NCBI RefSeq assembly: GCF_000378485.1
Contig: NZ_KB899975.1
Coordinates: 81,106-145,105 of the forward strand
Direction of reading: 5' to 3'
DNA: 64,000 nucleotides
From: Flavobacterium rivuli WB 3.3-2 = DSM 21788
GTDB taxonomy: Bacteria > Bacteroidota > Bacteroidia > Flavobacteriales > Flavobacteriaceae
Shown here: positions 1 to 6,909 of the stretch, piece by piece
Layout: each line of letters begins with the position of its first letter
Numbering within the stretch: position 1 is the stretch's first letter
Translations under genes and position numbers: made by a program
Notes under the pieces: model-generated
Told to the model about the DNA's origin: nothing
Databases searched by the model: none
The model's input: only the letters and a program-made list of their open reading frames with translations

Positions 1-331
1 AAAACTTATAATTACCAAACCGGCAATTGTCCAGCAGGTCGCTTATTTCGTCTACAGAGAGGCGTCCCGTAAGCGCAATGGCTTTTATACCGCGCTTTTC
101 AAGGTTTTGTACCTGGTCGTGCATTAAGGCAATTAATGGCGATATAACAAGGCACAAGCCCTCCTGCATTATGGCCGGCACCTGGAAGCAGACCGATTTG
201 CCGCCGCCCGTAGGCATTAGTGCAAAAGTATCGTGGCCATTTAGCACCGACTGGATAATTTTATCCTGCGGGTCGCGAAAGGTATCGTGCTGCCAGTATT
301 TTTTCAGGATATCGAGCGCCTGTTGCTGCAT
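1..331 (-). CDS. recQ: ATP-dependent DNA helicase RecQ (N-terminal part only)
   Basis: The minus strand from ATG at 331 reads into the window edge without a stop, giving about 110 residues of a RecQ-family 3'-5' DNA helicase involved in recombination and fork repair. Visible motifs are the motif 0 region (TFRDPQDKIIQSVL), Walker A (MPTGGGKSVCFQVPA) and motif Ia (LVISPLIALMHDQV). The DEAH box, RQC and HRDC domains would lie outside the window. The start lies 5 bp after the stop of the upstream AAA ATPase gene, so the two probably share a transcript. The identification is firm; only the C-terminal architecture is unknown. Confidence 0.93.
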   Translation of the reverse strand, partial: MQQQALDILKKYWQHDTFRDPQDKIIQSVLNGHDTFALMPTGGGKSVCFQVPAIMQEGLCLVISPLIALMHDQVQNLEKRGIKAIALTGRLSVDEISDLLDNCRFGNYKF

Positions 332-336
332 AAGTT

Positions 337-951
337 TTATGAAAGATGCCCCAAGATAAAAAGAATTCTGTTATCAGGCGTGTCTTTTGGCACTTCTATT
401 AAATCGTAGCCGTAATTTTTGTAGGTTTCCTGTAAATGTACCGCTATTAGTTTAGCCTGTTCGTAGTTTTCATAACGGGCATCATCGGCAGTATAAATCT
501 CTTCCCACGGTGGCAGGAAAAATATTTTTGTGTATATATGGTCGCGGCATGCCTGGTCAAAAAATGCCGGGTAACTGTCGCCTATATAGTGCATGTATGC
601 CAATACATCTGGTATACCGCGATCTATAAAAACAGTAGGAGCCACATCCTGTACCGCAGTATGGTATTGTTTTTTGCGGCCTTCTAAAAGTAACTCGCTA
701 AACAACAAGGGTTTTTCTAAAAAAAGCTGCTCTATGCCCTGCTCCCGCGCCTGGTGTATTACCTCGCGTGAAATCTCAGGGTAACAAGTGTGCCCCTTAC
801 CTGTTAATGCTTCTATTAATGTAGTCTTGCCCGATCCGGGTCCGCCAATAAGTACAACAATTTCCTTGCCCACAGTTTTTATATAAGCAGCAAATTTAAT
901 TAAAGATAACTGATTATAAAAACAGTTTGCTTTTTTTAGAGCCTGCGGCAT
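337..951 (-). CDS. AAA_28-type P-loop ATPase/kinase-like protein
   Basis: A 204-residue P-loop protein with Walker A GGPGSGKTT at about residues 36-44 and a conserved downstream FIDRGIPDVLAYM segment. This layout fits AAA_28 family proteins, which resemble the NadR kinase domain and are predicted small-molecule kinases or NTPases. The substrate cannot be told from sequence. The 26 residues before the first strand are unusual for the family, so a GTG at 873 is a possible alternative start. It ends 5 bp before recQ, which suggests an operon. Confidence 0.75.
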   Translation of the reverse strand: MPQALKKANCFYNQLSLIKFAAYIKTVGKEIVVLIGGPGSGKTTLIEALTGKGHTCYPEISREVIHQAREQGIEQLFLEKPLLFSELLLEGRKKQYHTAVQDVAPTVFIDRGIPDVLAYMHYIGDSYPAFFDQACRDHIYTKIFFLPPWEEIYTADDARYENYEQAKLIAVHLQETYKNYGYDLIEVPKDTPDNRILFILGHLS

Positions 952-1205
952 AATAATCTACATAACAACACCATTTACTATCAGATTACACCCCTTAACA
1001 ATATTTGATAATCATTATCTTACAAAGAATATTTCAAACTGGTAATTAGCGACACAAACAAGTTAATTTTAGAAATATTACATACAATTTTAATTATATT
1101 TTTAAGTTATGCATATAAATAAACTATATTTACCTAAGTTATTGTTAAACAATTTTAGTTTATGCAATACAATATATAACTTTACTCTACAAAATTTAAT
1201 GCGCT

Positions 1206-1379
1206 ATGAAGAAATCACAAACTATCGACAGTTTTGGTAATGTACAGGGAAGAGATATGAAATATATGCATTACCAGTCTTTCAACAGGAAAGACACTAT
1301 TATGACATACATACAATTAGGAGTGGCATCACTTATCGTACTATTGGTATGCATAGGTTTATACGGATTATCTAAATAA
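1206..1379 (+). CDS. 57-aa single-pass membrane protein, unknown function
   Basis: A short reading frame (ATG 1206, TAA 1377-1379) encoding 57 residues: a polar N-terminal half with several Tyr, Met and Lys residues, then one hydrophobic helix (IQLGVASLIVLLVCIGLYGL) and a short tail. It is followed within 25 bp by a good intrinsic terminator, and preceded by about 250 bp of very AT-rich DNA containing TAACTTTA, one base off the Bacteroidota -7 element. A free-standing transcription unit with its own terminator argues for a real gene. No family was recognised. Confidence 0.55.
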   Translation: MKKSQTIDSFGNVQGRDMKYMHYQSFNRKDTIMTYIQLGVASLIVLLVCIGLYGLSK

Positions 1380-1403
1380 TTGACTTTACTTTAGATATAT
1401 AGA

Positions 1404-1430
1404 AAGCGCGGTATATACCGTGCTTTTTTA
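1404..1430 (+). terminator. Rho-independent terminator
   Basis: Hairpin AAGCGCGGTA / TACCGTGCTT (one G-U pair) followed by TTTTTT, 25 bp after the stop of the 57-aa protein gene. Confidence 0.8.
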
Positions 1431-1440
1431 CGCCTTATCT

Positions 1441-1473
1441 ATAAAATACAAACCCTGCTAATTGCAGGGTTTG
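1441..1473 (-). terminator. Rho-independent terminator for the DUF2188 gene
   Basis: Perfect stem CAAACCCTGC / GCAGGGTTTG (1449-1473) with a short AATTA-like loop. Read on the minus strand it is followed by a T-rich stretch and lies just after the DUF2188 stop codon. Confidence 0.8.
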
Positions 1474-1479
1474 TAATTC

Positions 1480-1710
1480 TTATCCTTTTGGTGGGTAAGG
1501 ATCATCCATAAAAGTTCGTTCGTCTTCAATAGTGCCATCCAGTTTGTGTATCCTTACAGAACTGGGCAAATTCTTTTTTGCTATCTCTACTGTTTTTGCA
1601 ACAGCTTCATCTTTATGATCGCTCGTTACAGACGCCCTCTCTGCACCTTCTAATTTACCCTGCCAATGTCCGTTAACATGGGTAACATGATACGTTTTTC
1701 TTGTAGCCAT
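1480..1710 (-). CDS. DUF2188 family protein
   Basis: A 76-residue soluble protein. The N-terminal YHVTHVNGHWQGKLEGAERA and C-terminal DERTFMDDPYPPKG segments are the hallmarks of DUF2188, a small domain found in many bacteria, often among stress-associated genes; no biochemical activity is established. It is monocistronic, with its own terminator downstream. There is no signal peptide or membrane segment. Confidence 0.85.
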   Translation of the reverse strand: MATRKTYHVTHVNGHWQGKLEGAERASVTSDHKDEAVAKTVEIAKKNLPSSVRIHKLDGTIEDERTFMDDPYPPKG

Positions 1711-1833
1711 ACTTTTTAATGTTGGTTTTGTTTTATCTAATGTAAAGACTAAAACAGGCTGAATCTATGGCTTTTAACATTAAAATAATATAAGTGAATT
1801 ATTTTGCAATACTTTACTTATATATGCAGTAAG

Positions 1834-2247
1834 CTAAATGCGATCGCTTTCTCTCCAAACCCTGCTTTTTATTTTTAACATCTTCATGATATAATCAGTA
1901 AGCTCATCATCATAACCAAAGCTACCAATGCCAATGCGATACAATACACCATGATTTTGTGTAAAAAAAATTTCTATATATCGCGGACTGTTATTAATGC
2001 TAATTTCGAGATAACCATAACTATAATTTACCATTACGTCCTCTTTCTCAGTTATTGCATTTAAGTGGCTGCATATATAATCGATATCTTTTTTATCAGA
2101 TACTTTTATAGAAGGCAAGCCCCCGTTGAAGTCACTCCATCGGTTAATCAATTCTATTTCATCGCAATTCTCTATTTTATTACTACAACTATTAGTAATT
2201 AAAACTATTAGAGAAATAAGAAATACATTACAGATAAAATTTTTCAT
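1834..2247 (-). CDS. Putative lipoprotein, unknown function
   Basis: 137 residues with a hydrophobic signal sequence ending in a lipobox-like ITNSC (Cys21), so it is probably an acylated envelope protein. The mature part is about 115 residues, acidic and mixed alpha/beta in appearance, with a single early Cys pair. No family was recognised. It stands alone, 120 bp upstream of the DUF2188 gene and on the same strand. Its base composition is more AT-rich than the metabolic genes around it. Confidence 0.6.
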   Translation of the reverse strand: MKNFICNVFLISLIVLITNSCSNKIENCDEIELINRWSDFNGGLPSIKVSDKKDIDYICSHLNAITEKEDVMVNYSYGYLEISINNSPRYIEIFFTQNHGVLYRIGIGSFGYDDELTDYIMKMLKIKSRVWRESDRI

Positions 2248-2509
2248 ACTTTAATATTGTTGGTGTAAAGTTAGTCAATGATTCGTCCTGACGTTTTTGA
2301 CTGAAGTGAAAAATAGAAATTTTGGCTTTAGATTTTGGCTTTTTTGCGTTGCATAGCTGCGTTACGGAATAATAAAACAGGTAAAATATGGAGCAAAAAG
2401 ATCATTTTGCAGCCAATTGAAAAAAGTCAAGATGAGTTCAATACAAAGTAATACAGTAAAACGGCAGTTGCTGATTTTATTATGCGTACCTTTACATAAA
2501 TACTTATAA

Positions 2510-2698
2510 ATGATAAAGTTTAGCATTAACGACGAGGTTTACCAGGCAGGTAAATTTGGTTTAAAAACAGCATTAACGGTTTGGAAAATCAATCATGATA
2601 AAGATGGCTCTGTAACCTACAACTGCTCTGCAAGCAAAGGCCGGGACGAACAGGTTTACACCGATAAACAAGTTTACTATCTTGCCGAGTTATATTAA
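2510..2698 (+). CDS. Small cytosolic protein (62 aa), unknown function
   Basis: A short single-gene unit with an intrinsic terminator 20 bp downstream. The sequence (IKFSINDEVYQAGKFGLKTA...) looks like a small beta-rich domain with a KOW- or SH3-like feel, but no named family can be assigned. There is no signal peptide. The neat terminator and normal codon use favour a real gene. Confidence 0.55.
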   Translation: MIKFSINDEVYQAGKFGLKTALTVWKINHDKDGSVTYNCSASKGRDEQVYTDKQVYYLAELY

Positions 2699-2719
2699 TA
2701 TATTGGCAATAATAATACA

Positions 2720-2751
2720 ACACCTTTTAGCACTGCTAAAGGGTGTTTTTG
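2720..2751 (+). terminator. Rho-independent terminator
   Basis: Stem ACACCTTTTAGCA / TGCTAAAGGGTGT (one G-U pair) followed by TTTTTGTTTT. It ends the 62-aa gene and lies against the stop of the convergent 70-aa gene. Confidence 0.8.
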
Positions 2752-2757
2752 TTTTAC

Positions 2758-2970
2758 TTACTTTTCAAAACCACAAAGGTCTTTACCCTGACCCTGTGCT
2801 TCCTTTAATGTAACTTTGCTTATTTCGGTTTTACAATTGCTAAGCCCGCGGCAATCTTTAATAAGATGGTATTTTTTCGCGCCCTTACTTTTACAAATAT
2901 AGACATCGTTAGCACCTGTAAAAGATATTATGGGCAACAGAAGCAGTAGTAACAACAATATTTTTTTCAT
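2758..2970 (-). CDS. Small exported Cys-rich protein (70 aa)
   Basis: A signal peptide (KKILLLLLLLLPIISFTGA) precedes a roughly 50-residue mature domain, VYICKSKGAKKYHLIKDC followed by RGLSNC and a late KDLCGFE. The C-x(n)-KxYH-x4-C-x4-C pattern with a final Cys recurs in small Bacteroidota envelope proteins and looks like a metal-binding or disulphide-stabilised domain; that role is inferred. It lies 12 bp after the stop of the upstream membrane-protein gene, so it is probably the last gene of a three-gene unit. Confidence 0.65.
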   Translation of the reverse strand: MKKILLLLLLLLPIISFTGANDVYICKSKGAKKYHLIKDCRGLSNCKTEISKVTLKEAQGQGKDLCGFEK

Positions 2971-2982
2971 ACTTTATTGCGC

Positions 2983-3699
2983 TCATTCAGGCAACATGCC
3001 TGTTATCTTTATTACCATATGTACTATAGTGGCAAATATTGGCAGCCACACAAACCATAATTTCTTTCTTATTTCGTGGGGAATATCTTTCTTGTTATAT
3101 CCTTTAAAAAAACAATACACTAAAGTACACACAACTATAGTTCCGCTAATGCCCACTACTACGGGGTGCGTTTGAGTAAACACTATTACAAAGAAAAATA
3201 GCAGCAGCAATGCTATTATTACAGCGCTATATTTCGACCATATTGTTGGAAGATTGGATCTTGAATCAAAGTAGATAATGTTTTGCAGCCCTGATTCAAT
3301 CTCTTGTATACCCACTACATCGGCAGGGATAATTATTTTATTCAGGGCAGATGTTATTATTATAGTACCCTTTCCATTTTTTGCAATGTTTGTTATAGTA
3401 TCATAATAAATAGTTTTAGGAGGCTTAGCTTGCTCATAAGTTGTAATACTTTTATCATCTGCAGCAAAGGTAATACTGTAATATAAGGATTTTGATTTAG
3501 CAATCATCCTGAATAACATGATTGCCCAAACTATTATTAATATTATAACCGGTAATAAGCTTACAAACCAATTAGGCTCTTTTGTGTTACTCTGATATAG
3601 CGGTATACCCGTCCCTGCTACAATTATGGGTATAAATAATAGTAAAAATTTCCTCTTTAATAACCTGAATCCTTCATCAGACCGTTTATATTCTTTCAT
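2983..3699 (-). CDS. Multi-pass membrane protein, unknown function
   Basis: 238 residues with about five predicted membrane helices: two near the N-terminus (about 17-65), two at about 158-200 and one at the C-terminus (about 218-236). Between helices 2 and 3 is a soluble beta-rich segment of about 90 residues (SITFAADDKSITTYE...GTIIITSALNKIIIPADVV) that resembles a bacterial PH-like domain in pattern. No named family could be assigned. It is sandwiched by 7-12 bp gaps between a secreted-protein gene and the 70-aa Cys-rich gene, so the three are probably co-transcribed. Confidence 0.6.
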   Translation of the reverse strand: MKEYKRSDEGFRLLKRKFLLLFIPIIVAGTGIPLYQSNTKEPNWFVSLLPVIILIIVWAIMLFRMIAKSKSLYYSITFAADDKSITTYEQAKPPKTIYYDTITNIAKNGKGTIIITSALNKIIIPADVVGIQEIESGLQNIIYFDSRSNLPTIWSKYSAVIIALLLLFFFVIVFTQTHPVVVGISGTIVVCTLVYCFFKGYNKKDIPHEIRKKLWFVWLPIFATIVHMVIKITGMLPE

Positions 3700-3706
3700 T
3701 ATAATT

Positions 3707-4516
3707 TTAATCTTTAGTCATTTTTTCCCAGGCTTCAGTAGTCATTATTAAGAGGCTTTCCTTAGCACAATCCCATACAGACACATATTTTTTAGAAAGC
3801 ACAAGATGCTGAGACCAATGCGTGTACTGGCTGTACAGCATTAGTGTGCAAACATCTGTAGCAGTAATAAATTCTCCTGTTTCGGGCAGGTGGTTATGCA
3901 TGGTTGCTATCTCATTCTCACTGTCTGAATAATTTATAGGAATAATGTTTTTATGCAGCGCTTTTTTAGATGTGATGTTGTTTTTCTTATCAAATTCTAT
4001 GAGATAATCATTACCAAAAACAACTACACCGGTTATAGAAGGCCCGGTAAGTACAAATACTTTTTTAGAATTGCCTGCAATAACCGGTATAAAATTGAGG
4101 TTAGTGTTATTATAAACCTTAAAGAGGCTATCGTTTTGGGCAAGAGCCAATGCCTTTTGCCTTATCGTGTAATAATCTGTTTCTAATGTGTTTAGTTTTC
4201 TGTTATTGCTGTTAACTTCCGCTGCCTCTACAACAAAAGAGTCGTTAAAGGCTATAGTTGCAAGTACATTTGGCGATGTTTCTTTATCGAAAAATAAACA
4301 GGTATGTAATTTACCAACAGAGTAGGAAAAATAACCGCCTATCTTATCTTTTTTCTCGGGAAATTTAGCCATAAAAATATCTGTCCCGTGCCATGAAGCG
4401 CGTTCAGAGTTGTACAGGAGCGTAGCCTCGTCTAAAATGGCCTGTTTTTCTTTCTCCTGGCTTACAGCAGGAACCATATAAAATGTAAGGATAACAAGGA
4501 GTAAATTTTTTATCAT
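3707..4516 (-). CDS. Secreted protein, unknown function
   Basis: The start was placed at ATG 4516 because it gives a clean signal peptide (IKNLLLVILTFYMVPAVSQ); the reading frame extends 26 codons further upstream without a plausible leader. The mature part is about 250 residues and mostly beta, with one His-rich stretch (MHNHLPETGEFITATDVC) and a C-terminal helical region. It may have a metal site but matches no family I know. It is first in a unit with the membrane protein (gap 7 bp) and the 70-aa Cys-rich protein. Confidence 0.6.
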   Translation of the reverse strand: MIKNLLLVILTFYMVPAVSQEKEKQAILDEATLLYNSERASWHGTDIFMAKFPEKKDKIGGYFSYSVGKLHTCLFFDKETSPNVLATIAFNDSFVVEAAEVNSNNRKLNTLETDYYTIRQKALALAQNDSLFKVYNNTNLNFIPVIAGNSKKVFVLTGPSITGVVVFGNDYLIEFDKKNNITSKKALHKNIIPINYSDSENEIATMHNHLPETGEFITATDVCTLMLYSQYTHWSQHLVLSKKYVSVWDCAKESLLIMTTEAWEKMTKD

Positions 4517-4754
4517 AAGGTGTTTATTGTTTATCAAATATATTAAAATTAACAGATTTGTATTACCCCCGCGTTTATTATTATATACAACCATAACTAT
4601 TAGTTATAAGAGGTTACATATATGCTTTAAAATTGCATTTAATACAAACTAAACAGCGGATACATTTATTTTTAGTAATTTGCATGCTTTAAAGGGATGA
4701 TTTCTCTCCCATAAGAAGGAATTGCTTTTTTGTGAAAATAAAATTACAATTCGA

Positions 4755-5999
4755 ATGTCTGTTTTAGAAAAATTAAATGCTGCAGATGCCATTGCTTTAG
4801 AGAACAAATATGGTGCACATAATTACCACCCGCTACCCGTGGTCTTAGCCAAAGGCGAAGGTGTATATGTTTGGGATACCGATGGTAAAAGGTACTACGA
4901 TTTCCTTTCGGCCTACTCTGCAGTAAACCAGGGGCACTGCCACCCAAAAATTATTAATGCCCTTATTAACCAGGCGCAAACCTTAACGCTTACATCGCGC
5001 GCTTTTTATAATGACCAGTTGGGCCGGTATGAGGAGTTTGTTGCCAATTACTTTGGCTATGATAAGGTATTGCCAATGAATACAGGTGCTGAGGCTGTAG
5101 AAACAGCTATAAAGCTTTGCCGCAAATGGGCTTACGAGCGCAAGGGCATTGCCGAACAGGAAGCACAGATTATTGTTTGCGAAAACAACTTTCATGGCAG
5201 GACCACTACCATAATATCGTTCTCTAACGATGAAAATGCACGTAAAAATTTTGGCCCCTATACGGCAGGATTTATAAAAATACCTTATGATGATATTGCT
5301 GCTTTAGAAGAGGCCTTATCATCATCTCAAAATATTGCAGGGTTTCTTGTAGAGCCTATTCAGGGAGAAGCAGGCGTATATGTTCCTGCCGATGGTTATC
5401 TGGCAAAAGCCAAGGCACTATGCGAAGAGTATAATGTTCTTTTTATTGCCGATGAAGTGCAGACGGGCATTGCCCGTACAGGGAAATTGCTTGCTGTTAA
5501 CCATGAAAATGTACAGCCGGACGTTTTAATTTTAGGTAAAGCGCTGTCGGGTGGTGTATATCCGGTTTCGGCAGTACTGGCAAATAACGAGGTAATGAAC
5601 GTTATTAAGCCGGGGCAGCATGGCTCTACCTTTGGCGGTAACCCTATTGCAGCAGCTGTTGCCATAGCAGCACTGGAAGTGGTAACCGACGAGAACCTTG
5701 CCGAAAATGCTACTGTTTTAGGCGAACTGTTCCGTGAGAAAATGAATGATTATATTGCCCAAAGCAATATTGCAACACTTGTGCGCGGCAAGGGCCTGCT
5801 TAATGCCATAGTTATTAACGACAGCGACGACAGCTCTACTGCCTGGGATATTTGCATGGCGCTTAAAGACAATGGCCTGCTTGCAAAGCCCACTCATGGT
5901 AACATAATCCGTTTTGCACCGCCATTAGTTATGAACGAGGAACAGTTACTGGATTGTGTGAGTATTATAACAAAAACGCTTAAAGATTTCGAAAAGTAA
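4755..5999 (+). CDS. rocD: Ornithine aminotransferase
   Basis: A class III PLP-dependent aminotransferase of 414 residues that converts ornithine and 2-oxoglutarate to glutamate-5-semialdehyde and glutamate, linking arginine and proline metabolism. Visible features: GAEAVETAIKLCRKW (PLP phosphate region), EPIQGEAG, DEVQTG (Asp233, pairs with the PLP ring nitrogen) and the Schiff-base Lys262 in LGKALSGG. The N-terminal NYHPLPVVLAKGEGVYVWD segment is characteristic of RocD rather than ArgD or BioA. ATG 4755 was chosen because MSVLEKL starts the conserved region; 11 upstream codons are open but not conserved-looking. A terminator follows. Confidence 0.93.
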   Translation: MSVLEKLNAADAIALENKYGAHNYHPLPVVLAKGEGVYVWDTDGKRYYDFLSAYSAVNQGHCHPKIINALINQAQTLTLTSRAFYNDQLGRYEEFVANYFGYDKVLPMNTGAEAVETAIKLCRKWAYERKGIAEQEAQIIVCENNFHGRTTTIISFSNDENARKNFGPYTAGFIKIPYDDIAALEEALSSSQNIAGFLVEPIQGEAGVYVPADGYLAKAKALCEEYNVLFIADEVQTGIARTGKLLAVNHENVQPDVLILGKALSGGVYPVSAVLANNEVMNVIKPGQHGSTFGGNPIAAAVAIAALEVVTDENLAENATVLGELFREKMNDYIAQSNIATLVRGKGLLNAIVINDSDDSSTAWDICMALKDNGLLAKPTHGNIIRFAPPLVMNEEQLLDCVSIITKTLKDFEK

Positions 6000-6040
6000 T
6001 CCTAAACTGGTTTACGGATACAACTTTGATTATAATTACC

Positions 6041-6076
6041 AATCCCTCTTTGTAAAACATTGAGGGATTTTTTATT
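6041..6076 (+). terminator. Rho-independent terminator after rocD
   Basis: Stem AATCCCTC / GAGGGATT with a 13-nt loop, followed by TTTTTTATT. Confidence 0.75.
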
Positions 6077-6097
6077 CTATTTTACTACATTTACGGC

Positions 6098-6283
6098 ATG
6101 AAAACCATTTACATAATACTAATGTTTGCTGCGGCTTTTGTGGCATTGTATGAGCAATCGCTGGCCAGGCCTAATGTTATAATAATGGTTGTTGCAATAA
6201 TTATTTTTATGCTGGGGCTTATGAGGCTAATGAGCAAGGTACCCGGCAAACATGACTCTAACAACAATGATGATGAAGTTTAA
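6098..6283 (+). CDS. Small two-helix membrane protein
   Basis: 61 residues with two hydrophobic helices (about 4-20 and 26-46) and a polar, Asn/Asp-rich C-terminal tail. Its 3' end overlaps the start of the Smr-domain gene, implying translational coupling. No family or function was recognised. The overlapping arrangement and membrane topology make it a likely real gene. Confidence 0.6.
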   Translation: MKTIYIILMFAAAFVALYEQSLARPNVIIMVVAIIIFMLGLMRLMSKVPGKHDSNNNDDEV

Positions 6284-6830
6284 GGCCGGAGATACCGTTA
6301 CAGTTCTGGATGATTCTTTTAGCGGAAAGGTAAAAGGATATAAAAATGGCAAGGTTTTAATTGAAACCACCGAAGGTTTCGACCTGACCTTTGAAGAAAA
6401 TGAACTGGTTGCCATTGCCAATACTAAAGAGATGGGCTCTTTTTTTGCTAACCAAAGCGTACACTCGGTTTTGCGTGAAAAAGAAGTACCAAAAAAACGC
6501 AGCTTTGTAAAGGAAAAGAAAGAAAAAGGCGAAGGCTTTGTATTAGAGATAGACCTGCATATAGAAAAGCTTGTGCCCAATAAGCGCGGTATGAGCAACT
6601 ACGACATATTAACCATTCAGGCAGATACTGCCAAGCGCCAACTGGAGTTTGCCATTAAAAACCGAATGCCTAAAGTGGTATTTATTCACGGTGTGGGTGA
6701 AGGCGTGCTTAAAGCCGAACTCGACTTTATGTTAGGCCGTTACGAAGGCATTACCTTTAGGGATGCTGATTATCAAAAATATGGCCTTGGCGCTACAGAG
6801 GTTTATATTAAGCAAAACCCTAACCGATAA
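6273..6830 (+). CDS. Smr-domain protein (DUF2027-like)
   Basis: The N-terminal half (MKFKAGDTVTVLDDSFSGKV) is the small beta domain seen in Bacteroidota Smr-containing proteins. The C-terminal half (about 95-185) is an Smr domain with the LDLH-like motif EIDLHIEKL and the HGVGEGVLKAEL loop (HGxGxG), typical of nucleic-acid nicking domains from the MutS2 family. No MutS ATPase is attached, so this is a stand-alone Smr protein. Three consecutive ATGs occur at 6267-6275; the third gives the conserved MKFKAGD start, and ATG 6252 is a longer alternative. The gene overlaps the preceding membrane-protein gene. Confidence 0.85.
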   Translation: MKFKAGDTVTVLDDSFSGKVKGYKNGKVLIETTEGFDLTFEENELVAIANTKEMGSFFANQSVHSVLREKEVPKKRSFVKEKKEKGEGFVLEIDLHIEKLVPNKRGMSNYDILTIQADTAKRQLEFAIKNRMPKVVFIHGVGEGVLKAELDFMLGRYEGITFRDADYQKYGLGATEVYIKQNPNR

Positions 6831-6863
6831 TTAACTATTACCACAAAAAAAATATTCGATAAA

Positions 6864-6900
6864 AAAGAGGCTATCCAGGTAATAATGGATAGCCTCTTTT
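6864..6900. terminator. Bidirectional terminator between convergent genes
   Basis: Perfect 14-bp stem AAAGAGGCTATCCA / TGGATAGCCTCTTT with an 8-nt loop and A/T runs on both sides. It serves the Smr gene (+) and the VWA-protein gene (-). Confidence 0.9.
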
Positions 6901-6909
6901 CTGTTTTTT

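Noticed and set aside
27..359. 110-aa plus-strand open frame
   Set aside because: It lies opposite the start of recQ, whose helicase motifs are unmistakable on the other strand.
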